A stretch of DNA of 64,000 nt from Cylicocyclus nassatus (GCA_958299035.1 CATQJL010000305.1:64995618-65059617); one strand, 5' to 3'. Numbered from the stretch's first letter, positions 22,298 through 34,866 are shown. Translations and numbers: made by a program. The notes: generated by a model from the letters alone, not told the origin.

Positions 22298-23679
22298 TAT
22301 ATTATTATCTCAGGTAACATAGCAAAAATTTTCTTCTCAAGGCTTTCCTGTATGTTATTATCACTTATGAAAACCACAAAAATTGTTTGTATGTTCTCAC
22401 AGTGCAAAAAAATTGAAAAAAACTGAAACATCTATTCTCAGCTTATCCACAAGAACTGCAAGTTTTTTCGAACATTGTAGGTATAAAAAATACACACGAT
22501 TTTTTTTCATCAAAGCTAAGCGGCTTCTACAAAGAAAACGCTCTTGTCAACTGTTATCAGATGCTTTGAGATGGCGCAGAATTGATTGTCTTCACGACAT
22601 TCACATTAGCACATTCTCTTGCTTTATTGAAATTCACTGATAAGTCATTTTCCTTTATTTTCGCCTTCTACAAAACATTTTAGTAAAAACAAAACATACT
22701 ACCAGTGTTGATTGCTGGGTTAAGGTCCTATTACACATGAGGAATTGTTTACTGCTAAACACAGACAATTACTTATTTTGTACGGATTAAAACCAAAGCA
22801 TAACTCATTTTTCTACTACATATAGGTGCATAAAATTAGAGAGTTTTCTCCAGTTACCTCCTAGCTTTGACTATCAACAGTTCTGCCTTTGAAACCCGTT
22901 TAATCTTTCCCACAACAAAATATAAGTATAGAAAAGACAGTTATAAAAATTACACATGAAGCTGCACGTGTCTACTACTCCAGATGAAATCAGTAGTTTT
23001 ATGTTCCTTTTTTTAGCAGATATATTGTGAATGATAAGACTGCATAGTACATACAAATGCGAATTTTTCGACATTTATCTCCCCCTTCATTACGAAATAG
23101 CTCTTAAATCTTCTCTGTGAAATCAACGTTATTTGCAACTTTCAGAATTCTTCTTCTGCCTTATTCTTGATCTATTTTTTACTTAATCAAGTGCTCATGT
23201 TAATCGGATTTGTCACAAACTCTATTTCTCTATTAGACTGAGACGTGTCCCTTTACACCAAAATCTAGGAACTATATGAAATTCAATAAATATTTGACTT
23301 TTAATACCAGGGTAGAATGTGAACGAAAAATAAGGTGTATACGTTTCTGAATGCAAAAGTTTATACTAACGCTTTTGCAACTCCCTTTTCCTTAAAATTA
23401 GGTCTCGAATAAAATCTTCTCTGATCAAATGAAATTATGAAGTGTGTACTACAGCACCTTCAACTGTTCTAGATTAGCGATTGATTTTCAAGAAGATCTA
23501 TCCAATCAGTCTTCCTTCAATATTTTAGATCTATGATGGAGGAAATGGTTGGTTTGAGATCAAGGCCTCATATTAAATGCCATCAAATAACTTGAATTAA
23601 AAACTAAGTTTTGCAAGCGGCTTTTGATAAATCTTCTCTCTTTCTAAGTGTGACGCATTCGAAGTTCGTTTTTTATATA

Positions 23680-24607
23680 CAGGGTTGGCCATAACTATAG
23701 CGACAAGATTTACTGCAATTAGCGTACTATTCTATCGCGCACATAGCGCGCCAGTTTCATCGATTTTTCAATCTCATCATTTTTTCTAACTCCTCTTAAA
23801 ATTTGGTTAAATTTAGTCCATTTATAGTGAAATGGTGAAGCCTTCTCCTGATCGTACCGCTATCCTTCGTCTGCACGAAGCCGGCCGCCCACCCGCCACG
23901 ATCGCTATGTAAGCACCTCGGCATCCACCGCAGCGTCGTGTATCGCACACTCCAACTTTATCGAGACCTTGGTGGACTCCAAGACCGCCGAAGAAGTGGA
24001 AGACCTCGTACTGCTCGCACGCCGAAGGTCGTCGAGGGGCCGTCCGAAGGTCGTCCCGGCCGTCATTCGTCGACCCCGGCGTCAAAATCGACAAAGATTA
24101 CTACCTGAAGACGATTTTGGAAGATGCTCTACTCCCGTGGGCGAATTCCCACTCCACACGCCGCCCGTGGACATTCCAGCAAAATTCGGCGCCCGCCCAC
24201 AAGGCCAAGGTCGTCCAAGCGTGGTGCAAGAGCGAACTCCCCGACTTCATCCCGGCAAAAGAATGGTTGGCATCGTCACCGGATTTGAGCCCACTGGACT
24301 ACATCTTGTGGTCCTACCTTGAGAGCAAGGCCTGCGCCACTCCCCACCCTTATTTGGATTCTCTGAAGGCAGCGCTCATTCGAGAATGGGACACAATCGA
24401 CGAGGCACTCCTGCGTCCGGTCATCGACGCCTTTCCCAGGCGACTTTGCCCTGTCGTCCGTGCCAAAGGTGCCCGAATCGAGAAGTAACTTATGATTGTT
24501 AATGTACCAGTTGTTACTTAATAAATGTTATGTTCATGACTCGTTTGCACTTTTCCTTTCTGAGATACAAGGTGAAAACCTTGTTGCTATATTTATGGCC
24601 AACCCTG
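23680..24607 (+). mobile_element. Defective mariner transposon, 928 bp
   Basis: Inverted terminal repeats of 28 bp (left CAGGGTTGGCCATAACTATA, right complementary) are bounded by TA on both sides (23678-23679, 24608-24609). They enclose a broken transposase reading frame on the plus strand. The coding part is clearly richer in G+C than the flanks, as is common for horizontally moving mariners. The length is shorter than a full mariner of about 1.3 kb, agreeing with the internal deletion seen in the protein. Confidence 0.92.
23832..24488 (+). pseudogene. Mariner-family transposase, frameshifted and deleted
   Basis: The frame begins MVKPSPDRTAILRLHEAG, typical of the N-terminal helix-turn-helix region, and hits TAA at 23910. 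The next helix-turn-helix part (KHLGIHRSVVYRTL) continues in another frame. The segment that should carry the first catalytic aspartate is absent. The C-terminal half is open from about 24066 to the stop at 24486-24488, with QQNSAPAHKA and later SPDLSPLDY. Mariner proteins normally have QQD at the first of these, so the second catalytic Asp appears to be Asn here. Three independent lesions make activity very unlikely. Confidence 0.88.
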
Positions 24608-24609
24608 TA

Positions 24610-25526
24610 GTTTATGGCGTGAGCTAACAAATACTAAGTCAAATTTCGCGAATGAGAGTTATGGTATATGCTAAAAGGGGGATCCCAAATCCCAGATCGT
24701 CAAAATTTTGGCTAAAAGACTGAAAATTGGCCTAGAGAGTTATCGCGCAACTTAAGAAATCTAACTGATTCTGCACGATAGCCCCCCTTCTATAGATTTA
24801 CGGTAATTGTATAAAGCCTTACATACTCTGAATTGCTATCTTTCACAGATTTTCAACTTTGCATTTTCATGCGAAAAAGTTTGCCACAGTGTTGCAATCA
24901 ACTACTCCCGTGAAGCGCAACTCTTTCTAATATACTTTTTCAATACAGAACTAGATTCTGAGTTTACGAATGAGATTCACTGACTTTTGTTCCTCATGCG
25001 CAAGAATTTTTACACCAACCTAGTACCAAAAAGACTGCAAGACATGCATACCAAGAATGTCAGAAGAATACTTTGTGTTTCCCCACCAATCTACTTGATT
25101 TTGAGCAGCGGACAGGATGTGCATACTTCTGCTAGGTCGCAGATGTCAACATTGCACTCGAGACAAAGTCGATGTGGATGTTTTCTGTCTGTTTTCTGGG
25201 TTATAGACTCCCGCTATTTTGAATTACCGTCTTATCCAAGTTACCGCCTCGTTATTTCAATTTGTCGTTTATGAAGTCACTTGTAGAACAGCTGTCAATA
25301 TAACTCGATATATCAAACGCAAAATACCTGATAATCTTATTATGTACTCTCGACTATAATAACTCGACAAAGACTTTTGATTGACTGTAAAAATTACCCT
25401 TTTTTCTTCAAAAATTCATTTCAGGCATCCGTATTACTAGCGCAATCTCGCAAAAAAATTGCCGAAGCAGTGTCTCTAGGAAAAAATTTACACACATACT
25501 GATCTGATGTTGAAATAACGGATGTG
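24610..25526. other. Intergenic stretch upstream of the CDC50 gene
   Basis: No gene or repeat is recognisable. The promoter of the downstream CDC50/TMEM30 gene should lie in the last part. An acceptor-like TTTCAG at about 25419-25424 lies 100 bases before the start codon and could serve a 5'UTR intron or spliced leader. Confidence 0.4.
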
Positions 25527-28500
25527 ATGCCAGACGATATTCCAAAGATTCCTCGCTATCGAGGAAAGAGGAACAAGCCAAAAGGTACTTAGCTTTTTCA
25601 TGCTTGCAATTATCTAGGCCATTCTGTTCTGAAAATAGGAGAACTGCAGGTTAAAGACTTATGCAAAAATTTCCTTTTATCAAGTAGTTAATGTTGAAGC
25701 TGCTAAATTTGTAAATATTATGAGCTGGCATCCCGGGTTTCACCTCGGTTTGGAACCAGTCTATTCTATTGTGCTTGACCTCTCAGTTAGCGAAATCCTT
25801 CTTTTAATTCAGACTCGTCTTGAGCTCGCTTTGAAACACCGGTCTCCTCTATGACTATGGGGAATGTGCTCAAACATACAAATTTTTTGCTTTATATATA
25901 AAGAGATTATTTCGCATTATGGTTAGAAAGCTTGCATGTGAGGTTGAGGTTCTAAAATTCTTGCCTTCCTTTTGAGGAATTCCTTCTTGTGGAAAAGTTG
26001 GATAAGGGTAGGATAAAACCGATTATGTATTGAAGACCTATTAAATTCGAGACTGCTACCTTTGAAAAATGTAAGCACTTCAGATAGTGTCTGGCGACAA
26101 CAACGGATACCTGCATATCGTCCTGTCATCAATACACGGAACACTTTGCCTTGTACTATCGTCGTTGGTTTTATATTCATTGGCGTTGGGGTTCTGCTCA
26201 TGGTTGCTGCCAGTTCTTGTGAGTGAAAGAATTTTCGTTTGCAAAAGTGTGGAGGAGATAGAAAATTATTAGTCACAAATCGTAGAAACAGCTGCGTGGC
26301 AAACTGGCCAAAACTCGCCTGTCACTACCCTTTGATTCAACTGGCTTGACGGCTGGAAGGCGGGGCTTCGTGACCTAATTAAGGCTAGGTTATGATCAGG
26401 GTTGAGCAAGAGTTCAGGCACAAACCTTTCAAAAACGACCCCTCCCCCCTGTGAAAGCCCCTAAACGACTCACCGTTTCACCTCCAAGTCCTTAGAGTGT
26501 TATATATTGAAGAAGGCCAGCCTGCACTGCAGGTTTCTATTTTTGAAAGTCTGTCGGCTCGACTTTCTGCGATTGCACAACCACACGCAACTTGACGGCA
26601 AGTTTTAGATTTGGATAGTCCTCTTTTCAGAGCTATAATTTTCACAGAGGTGGAGTGTTTGGCTTCAAATTTTCAATATGGCAAGAAGAGGCTTTGCGCT
26701 CAATACCTATATCAAAAAAGGGGCGATTTTTGAATGTTGAAGGCAAGTTAAGAGGGTCAGGCGCAACTCCTCAAAAGCTCAGGCGGCCTGACCTTTTGAG
26801 GGTTGCGCCTGACCCCATTAACTTTATTTCCGAAAAAGCTTTTCTATCAGAGTTTTATGTGATTCGCTGGCTCAATCCTCGAAGATTCCACAGTAAGTGT
26901 TTGAGCTTGATTCGACTTGTCTCGGTCTTGTGCTAATCCGAGGAGTTGAAGCACTCAACGTGAAAAACGCGCCGGTTAGAATTTTGGCAGCACTTCTTAC
27001 TTCACTGTTTGAAAGCGATATGTAGCCCGATTTGTAGCATAGACTTGTAGAGAACATTACTTTGTTATGAGTATACTAAAGCTGACTTTTCTCACTTCTG
27101 AAACCAAGTTGATTATGTTTGAATATCACGCTTTTTGGACGTTGAGAAATACTAGAAACTGCAGTAATTAATGGTTTGTAGAGCGCATAGAGGTAATTTG
27201 ACATGCTGATTATGGAAATGATACCCATTTCACAGCGAGCTTCCTTGTCGACCTCATATGTCAAGGTAAAAGAGATGAATATTGTATTTTGGCTGAAACT
27301 TCAATTGTGGAAACAGTCAGTATGCTGTTTACGACCGTCATTCCTTCATGTGATCGCGATATCCACTGGACTAGCGCATTTCTTTCACTTTCGCAGTACC
27401 TTCTCTTCCCAACTTAACAAATTCGATTCTTAATTACGACCCCCCCCCCCCCTCGCCCCTCAGTCTTACCCTCAATACGATCCCCCAGGTTGGGCGGGCC
27501 TGACCGCACGCTCAACCCTGGTTATGATCAAAGAGCACGCGCGCGAAAGAGACGCAGACTGCGTCGCGGGCGAGCTGCCTTAATTAGGTCACAAAGCCCT
27601 GCCTTTCAGCAGCCATGCCAGTTGAATTAAAGGTTATTTTATGCTATCTTGGGCAATTCCAAGTTTTTTTTTGATTGAATTAAAAGAGCACAAACAATGA
27701 GCGACTTAGTTACTGCTCGAGTTGTTTCCTCCTCTCCAACATCTACATTTGTTCTACGATCCATATAGATTTGCAATGCCATTGCCATGACTCGTCGAAC
27801 TATTATATATCACAAAAGCTCCCAAAATTCCCTAATTTTTGAAAAATTTCATTTTAGCTAGAGAAAGGCTAATACTAACGAGTGTAATAGTATGAAGGCA
27901 GTTCAATTAGGTTTCTTAGATTTCTTCTTTTTCTTAGATTTCTTATGATTTCTTAGAATATATAAGAAAAGGGCTAAATACGGGGCATGTTTACTGTTCC
28001 TGAGTGCTTGATAACAAAGCTCTTCCTGAAAAACAATTTGATGTCAAAAGATTAAATCACTTCAGTCCCTAATCAGCAGGGCTCGGCAGGAGATGGCTTT
28101 TGGAAAATGCAAAAAACAAAGTCACCTGACTTTCACCTGACTGAATTTTTATGAAGTCCTCCTTGTCCCTAAAACCTAAATGTAGAAAACCTTCAAAAAA
28201 CGAAACGTCGATCAAAAAACTCCACAATTTTTATTCAGTCTCAAAAACAATACCCCCTTTGCTTTTTGTCCCAAAAACGATATCCAGCTTGCTTACAAGC
28301 CAGCTGCCCAATTTCATTACTTTTACACAAGTTGACGACAGTATCGCGCAATGGTGCGCGACAGGCAGTCTATCCCTGTGGACGATGTCGCACAATGGCG
28401 CGCGAAACCCTAAATACCAGTTCCAATGTGCACAATGGTTCCAATTTGTGTTCATGTAATCAATTTAGGCTCAGAAGTTTTTCGTGTTGACCCCGCCCCT

Positions 28501-31208
28501 CGTTTGGCAAACACCGCCCACTCCGTTGGCCTCCACAAAAAACTTCTTTCGTTCTCAAAACGCATAGAAAAGCTCGTAGATGACTGGAGAACCTTGCATG
28601 ATCTTAATTTTAACCCCGCCCCCCATTATGTAAGCCCCACCCCTGTGTGGCAACCTCCGCCCACTTTTCAAAAATGCCGGAATTTGCACGAATTCATTGA
28701 TTTTGAGCAATTTTCAGCAAAGTGGGCGGGGCTTGCCAAAAGTGGGCAGAGCTACCCCGCCCACTTGCATTTTTGTACCTCACGCATAGATGCATACATA
28801 CATACATGCAGCCGGTAGTGAAAATGCCCGAAAAAGGTTCGTTCACGGGGGAGGTCAAAAAGATAGCTCGTCGTCAACGATGGTATTATGTTAAAGATTT
28901 GTCATGACTGATACAGCTTGAATCCTTCTTTCTGTGGAACAACACAATATAAGATCGTCCAGAATCTTACATGCTAAATACAATATCTTGATTATTTATC
29001 CGTTTGATCTCGTCGTCCGAGCTGTTATATTTTTTAACGTTTCAGCCTTGGAATTGGTAATCAAATACACTAACTGCACGTCGATGGATGGAAACGCAAC
29101 GGAAAAGATTGTTAGGATTGCCTACCCCAACGTCACTGCTCAGTGTCGCCTATCGTTTGATATCATGGAGGACTACAGCGTAAGTCGTAAGAGAAAAGCA
29201 GATTCTCAAAACTAAAGTAATGTATGCAGGGTGAAGTTAAATTCTACTATGGACTGACGCAATTTTACCAAAACCATAGGCTTTATATGAACTCTCGAAA
29301 TGATCTACAACTAGCTGGGCATATAAGAGAAGTAAGACTTTTGCTTAACAACGGCATCACCGTCTAAGCAAATGCTAAGATATAGACAACATATTACGTT
29401 GAATTTTTTTAGGTCACTGACTGCAAACCTCTAGATTCTATTCCGGGTACAAATTTGACATATGCACCTTGTGGATTCGTAGCAAACTCGATGTTCAACG
29501 GTATGTTTTGTTATGAAACTCTTCTAACGAAGAATGATACATATATCAGCTATTATGAATAAAACAACTCTTAATCCGGATTTTACGATCTTCAACAAAG
29601 TAGAAGTCTTTCACTGATACTCTCAAGACATAAGCGTGAACGGAAGTCTCGTGTTAGTTATGATGTCATTTGAACAATCATTGTGGACACCTATGTTAGA
29701 GGAATACGAAAGTTTCCATATGCTGACTGGAGTCACCAATAAAAGAAACGACGAAGGAACGGAAACACTATCTTTAAAAACACTGGCCTGGATCAGAAGC
29801 CTTCAAGATGCCATTTTGGACCTCGATTTGGAAATTCAAAACCTTCGTACCTACCGCGCCCCAGAAACTTTTCAAACACTAAATATTGCCCCATTCTGCT
29901 ATACAAAATTCTTCGTAGGCGCATGTTCAGGAAACAGAACAGGGCCCGGCATGAGTTCGTTTCTAGGCTTTTTGAAAACGAAGTCCCCCTTGATTTCGCG
30001 AAATTTTACATAGTCCTTTTTAACTCTCAGCCTTCAAACGTAAAGAACTCTCATCCACAAAAACGATATCCCTTTTGTTTTTTCGCCCCAAAAGCGAAGT
30101 CCAGCCTGGTTCCTTCATACAATCTGCGCCGGGTCCTGAACAAAGTCTGTTGTATCATTGCATGCTAATACATCATTATGTTCCATCATTCAGATACCTT
30201 TCAATTACTCTTCCATGGTCTGAATGCTGCCGAAGTCGAGGTGCCGTTCACAACAAGGGGAATGGTGAAGGATTTGGTTAGGAAAAGAAAATTCAGAAAT
30301 CCAGTACCAAATGGGAACGAGACCTTATGTGACGCGTTTGCGGTAATCGATTTTTTCTTTTTCACTTTTATTATGCAATATGGCATGCACCGTAAGCATA
30401 ATAAACACGGTTTGTGATAAGAATCAAAACAAAGGGAAGAACACAGTAAAGAAGCATTTGAAGCAGGTGTTCAAAGACATAAGATTAAGAATCTTCGAAA
30501 GGATTGTATAATATATCAACCAATGATGTGCTAAATAGTTGAGGCTTCGAATGAATACGTGCAGTAATAGAAATTTCTTCATGTGAAAAATTGTAGACAC
30601 AACTTGTAACTTTTTAGAAATTCTAAGAACGTAGCCATTATATCGGATTCATATTTTTCGACTGGAAGCCATAATCAACTGCAAAATTCAGGATACCGTG
30701 AGACCACCGTGGTGGCAAAAGGACATCTGTGAGCTGGGTGCAAATTCTCCAGGTGCAGGTGTTGGGTTTGAGAACATCGACTTCATTATGTGGATGCAGA
30801 CGGCTGCATTGCCTAATTTCCGTAAACTTTATAGGATACTAGATAGAGAAGTACGTTGCTTTTATGTATCTTCTGCTGGCACTAAACAAGGCAGGTTTAG
30901 GTAGATGGTTTCAGCGATGGTCTTCCCATAGGCAGATATACACTGGTTATCAATTACAGTGAGTTCTTTCTGGCAATTTTTTCTGGCACAGGCTGCCTTA
31001 GAATTTTTTGTGTATTTTAGATTACCCAGCCACGTGGCGAGGAGCGGAAAAATCCTTTGTAATCTCTCGCGAAAGTTGGATTGGACCACGAAGGGATTTT
31101 CTTGCCATTTCTTACATGGCAGTCGGGGTTTTTCTAATTCTAGTCAGCATTTTATTCTTGGGAATTAACATTAGGCAACGAGTGCTCGAAAGAAGGGCCC
31201 AAAACTAA
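25527..31208 (+). CDS. CDC50/TMEM30 family P4-ATPase (lipid flippase) beta subunit, 9 exons
   Basis: Exons are 25527-25584, 26084-26218, 29046-29179, 29230-29331, 29413-29500, 30194-30342, 30692-30850, 30901-30958 and 31021-31208. All eight introns are GT-AG and the phases agree throughout, giving 356 residues, a normal length for the family. Landmarks in order: short charged N-terminus, WRQQRIPAYRP before the first membrane helix, an N-glycosylated ectodomain with FYQNHRLYMNSR and APCGFVANSMFN, VPFTTRGMV, NPVPNGNETLCDAF, GFENIDFIMWMQTAALPNFR, then WRGAEKSF and the second membrane helix near the C-terminus. CDC50 proteins bind P4-ATPases, let them leave the ER and take part in moving phosphatidylserine and other lipids to the cytosolic leaflet. 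The start is the first ATG after an in-frame stop at 25500. Introns 2 and 5 are long and hold repeats. C. elegans has several paralogues (chat-1 among them), and I cannot choose between them. Confidence 0.93.
26329..27633. mobile_element. 1.3 kb DNA element inside CDC50 intron 2
   Basis: Inverted ends of about 58 bp start CCTTTGATTCAACTGGC at 26329 and close as GCCAGTTGAATTAAAGG at 27633. A second inner inverted block (TTATGATCAGGGTTGAGC and its complement near 27508-27530) supports this. A strong hairpin lies at 26747-26822 (GGTCAGGCGCAAC facing GTTGCGCCTGACC), and a C-run at 27441. No target duplication is clear. A minus-strand open frame near 27076-27290 contains SNYLYALYKPLI and a hydrophobic lead, like the end of a serpentine receptor, but it has no supporting exons. 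Confidence 0.6.
28487..28790. repeat. CCGCCC/GGGCGG-rich repeat in CDC50 intron 2
   Basis: CCGCCCAC or its complement occurs about seven times within 300 bases, in both orientations, with inverted pieces around AAAAATGCC and GGCTTGCCAAAAGTGGGC. A related C-rich patch occurs in intron 5 near 29860-30120. It looks like part of an old dispersed repeat. The open frame at 28426-28818 is not supported as a gene. Confidence 0.45.
29501..30193 (+). other. CDC50 intron 5, contains a 125-codon open frame
   Basis: Exon 5 (ending at 29500) and exon 6 (starting at 30194) fit in phase and in the conserved MFN-DT junction, so this is intron. The open frame at 29636-30013 inside it shows no family motif I know and overlaps the C-rich repeat also seen in intron 2. 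I regard it as chance or repeat-derived. Confidence 0.6.
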
Positions 31209-31441
31209 TACCTCATGTAAGTTTTCTATATAAAGGAGAATATCTCAACGACGTAGCACTTCTTTATGTCGCTTATTTGCCCAAGATGGCACTTCATATC
31301 AAATGTACAGAAGTCCCTCATGTGTTTACCCTATGAATCTAGTTTGCGAATTCGAGAGAACGGGTTTTATCATACATTTATGTTTGTACGAGATACTTAT
31401 TGTCATTACATTGTGATAAGGTTTTTTTTCCAACGGTTTGT

Positions 31442-31447
31442 AATAAA
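31442..31447 (+). terminator. Polyadenylation signal AATAAA
   Basis: AATAAA lies 234 bases after the CDC50 stop codon. No other canonical signal is nearer. Confidence 0.4.
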
Positions 31448-32129
31448 ATTTTAAACGTTACATGTGTCTACTAATTTTGTTTACTCTACTGGAACCGCAC
31501 ACATAGACATTGAAATTAGAAGTTAAGTCCATAAAACCTATGTCAAAAAAATGGCACTAAAAATATGAACTGTCATTCTTTTTCGAGTGAATTAAACGCC
31601 CAAAAATCAAAGCGACACAAATAATATTCCCAGTGCTTTACCGAATCACAAAGGTGGAATTGCGCGGCTTTTCCAAATCGCAACTACGGTGCATATCATG
31701 TTGAAGAAAACAATTGTTTAGGAATAAGTGGAAAACAGCAAGTCGCATTGCAGCTCAGAAAATCGATATATCGATTTAACGACTTCGTTTCGCAACTTTT
31801 TTGATGGTGCTCTATAATCAACACAGTTTTTTCTCGATGATTCTGGACCGTTATCCAAAAAAGTTATGATATTCTCTGTGCTCGAAATGCGTCAGGCTTG
31901 CCCTAGGTCTCACTGAGAATTTCGCTTTCCTTGACAATTTAACAATTTCGCATTTCCAACCTTGGGCGACATCAAAGTAATCCGCGATTGTGTAACTTCC
32001 GCACAAACGGCAGCATTCGCGTTGCCAATTGGTCGCTCTCAAAACGGATTATTCTACGAATTTTGGTGGTCTCTAGAATTATTTCGTGGACGTTGCAGTT
32101 CAAGTACACGCTAGTGCAATTCATTCTAG

Positions 32130-33313
32130 AAAATAGGCACCAAGTTAGTGATCATTCCGTCTCTGTAAATAAACAACAAGATAAAGCTTTCAATGGAGCC
32201 GCAATATTCACACATATAACGATGTTCCAACCTGTAATGTAACAGTATCTCTTCACAACGATTAATGGAAGAAAAAGAAGAAAATAGAGAGGTTAGAAAA
32301 CAGGCAGCCTGAGGATGGCGCTAAGAAGTAGTGCAATTAAAGCAAAAAGCGCAGAGCCATTAAACAACTGCGTAATGTGCTGAGCAGCAATTGATTTAAT
32401 GAATGGCACTTTTCGATGTTATCGATGATTTGGTGATACTTTCGCTTTAGGCGGATTATTAGATGCAAGGCTGATACGGCGTGAATATTTTTAAAAGATG
32501 AGATGGTGTCCGCTACTGCGAATAAAAGGTAGGTGCTGTGTATTGTAAGGACGCGTTGAAGGCAGTGTCCCAGCAGATTTTGTACTTCCACCTTTTTGCA
32601 TGTTTTACGCCTTCTCGACACGCAGAACTCAAATTTCAGCTTTGAACCGAGTGAAAATACCGTTTTGGGGGCGTTTACCCAGTTTCCAAAAGCAGCTCAG
32701 ACGAGAGTTTTAGTGGAAAGTTGGGAGGTCCTGGTATGAAAAGCCTGCCGCCTGTGATTTTTGCTTTGGATAGCATGCACAATGCGGAAAGCGGTTGGGG
32801 TCCCGCGCTGAACAGGTAAGCGAAGTCGTGCAAGCTCGCGCCGATTGGGGTTCGAGCGCCATTTTCCCGACGCAGGGGAACATCAACTGGCCGTAATGGG
32901 ACTGGGGGTTGGTGGCGTAATCAGGAATCCCACCACAGCAATATCCCCAAGGCGAGAATCTGCCGGGACCTGCCTTCGAGTCTATTAAGGACATCACGGG
33001 CAATTTTTTACTCGCTCTTTCTTTTATGTAATGTGTCAAGATGTCATTTGATTTTCCAGTCACTGAGCTAACTATGATAAGCTTATATTTGCAAAAGTAT
33101 ATTGGCTACCAGAAACGAAATCTTTGGATCTGCTACTACAAAAAATCGTCGGAGTAAACTACTATAGATGGCTCCAATTATCTTCCAAATTCTGCAAAAA
33201 ATAATAATTGCGAAAAAAATATAAACGACGTAAGGGTTCTATACCTATACTCTGTTACGATGCCGCTGACATCGTCGGAGTTATATAAAGGTCTTCCTGT
33301 TTGTGCCTAAATA
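32130..33313. repeat. Segmental duplication copy A, upstream part
   Basis: This stretch aligns with 51060-53275 once two later insertions in that copy (51152-51834 and 52740-53117) are ignored. Shared landmarks include TTCACACATA, GCAGCCTGA, GTGCTGAGCAGCAATT, AAGCTGATACGGCGTGAATA and GGAAAGTTGGGAGGTCCTGG. The first 350 bases are also related to 44645-45000. On the minus strand those 350 bases encode, with a frameshift here, the C-terminal tail described at 44777-44993. The duplication continues past the transposon at 33322 into the Srt gene. Confidence 0.8.
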
Positions 33314-33321
33314 CCTATGAT

Positions 33322-34655
33322 CATACCTTCGATACATAGAGCCACGTACTCTGGTAACCTTCACTTTGAGTGTCATGAGAGGACACAACCTTCACCTGGA
33401 GAGGAATACAGAAGTCATCCGGGGCGAAGCCCGGATATTATGATATAACTAATGACTAACTATGTAAGGATGAATGTGAATGAGGCAAATATAGTAGTGA
33501 CATCCAGAAAAAGCTCAAAAAACCGAAGGATCGCGTTTTTATGGCCCTTTTTGCTGAAAAGGAGGTTTTTCTTAAAAAAATTCAGTTAGAAATTAGGATA
33601 AAACTTATCATTTAACCTTTCTGTAGACTGCGATTGAGCGTTGGAGGTTCATGAAAGCCGCTGGAATTCAATAAAAACGAGAAACTGCGCTGAAATCTTG
33701 CGCAGAGAGTCGCCACATAAATGCTGGTCTATCTCGTTATGGAGTGATTTTCAAGACCTGCGACGTTGTCAGTGCTCCTGGACGTCTCATGAGGATCACA
33801 ACGATATACAATATTATAGGGTTTTGTTATGACCCCGCGGAGATCAATGACCAAATGCCCCGCCGGCTCTGGTCTGTCTCCGCTGCTCGTCTGCGTCTCC
33901 GCGCGCTGCGCGCTACCTCGCACCCCAAACGCGGGGCGCGGGGCATTTGGCTCTGGTACCCTTTTCTTCGCTGTTTCGAACCCAATTTTAGCAAGCTATA
34001 TATCATTTTGAAGCCCTTGATCTCTATTTTCACGCTGACAACGTCGCAAGACTCCTTTTTATGATTTAAACGAGAAATCCGGCAAAAACCTTGTTTTCGA
34101 GAATCTCTCGTTTTTCTCCTAGTTTGACTCTTTTCACGCAGTTTTTTTGTGTAGTCGATAGGTCTTGTTTCTGTTTATAATGTAGACAACGTCGCCGAGC
34201 TTATTTCTCTGCTTATGCCGGTTTTTTTGTGAAAATTACAAAAAAATGCGTTTTTCTTTACCTTATTCTTTTTCAGTGGTTTCGCAACGAATTTTCTCCA
34301 GCTTGGACGATACTTGCTCAGAATGATGAGCGGAAGAATCCAGACAACGTCGCAGGGTACAAGAGGGACGGCGCGAGGGTAAAAATTCAAAGGACGCATC
34401 AAAATTCAAAACCCCGCGTTGCGAATTGCTGGTCTTGAGGCGAAAACTTGCACTTTAAAAAGCCGCCAAACGAAAGATTTCAAACCTTATTGCAGCATTT
34501 TTATCTGGTTTTCAGCAGTTTCTCTTGCTTTTAATATCCATTTTACGTCATTTTTTCTTCTCTGATCTTCTTCAAACAACCTTCACTATTTATGACGTCA
34601 GATGTTCAAACAACCTTCACTTTTGGCGCCCTGTCTCTAGACTATCGAAGGTATG
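33322..34655. mobile_element. 1.33 kb non-autonomous transposon with 8-bp target duplication
   Basis: It is bounded by CCTATGAT on both sides (33314-33321 and 34656-34663). The perfect 13-bp inverted ends are CATACCTTCGATA and TATCGAAGGTATG. The paralogous region at 53270-53300 lacks it, showing the empty site. The body carries a GC-rich hairpin (33857-33952) and GACGTTGTC/GACAACGTC blocks but no transposase. An 8-bp duplication with CA..TG ends fits a hAT-like element. The truncated copy at 275-1449 belongs to the same family. The insertion site coincides with the possible ATG upstream of the Srt gene. Confidence 0.88.
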
Positions 34656-34866
34656 CCTATGATACCTTACTTCCGATTGGTTTGTGTTATTATGATTGTA
34701 GTGTTTTTTGTATATGTCTAGACCAAATCATTTACAATCCGTCAACGGCTTGTTTTTAACTTATTCATTTTCGTGTGAGTTTTCATGCTTAATCATATTT
34801 TCAGTTTTCTTCGATAAGAACTCTTCCAGATACGATTTACAGTTCAAGCTTTAAAGCCTTCGAAAT

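Larger units (their letters stand above)
19412..23677. other. Intergenic stretch with transposon remnants only
   Basis: I see no supported gene. The contents are a 42-base near-duplication around 19780-19862 (CTTTTTTGCAAAAACTCC repeated), the fold-back at 21098-21656 and the mariner-type element at 21747-22297. The small open frames here have no splice context or recognisable motifs. Confidence 0.5.

Noticed and set aside
31851..32042. Minus-strand frame with ECCRLCGSY as a Ly6-type exon
   Set aside because: Cysteine spacing does not match the family, no hydrophobic tail follows, and splice sites are not convincing.
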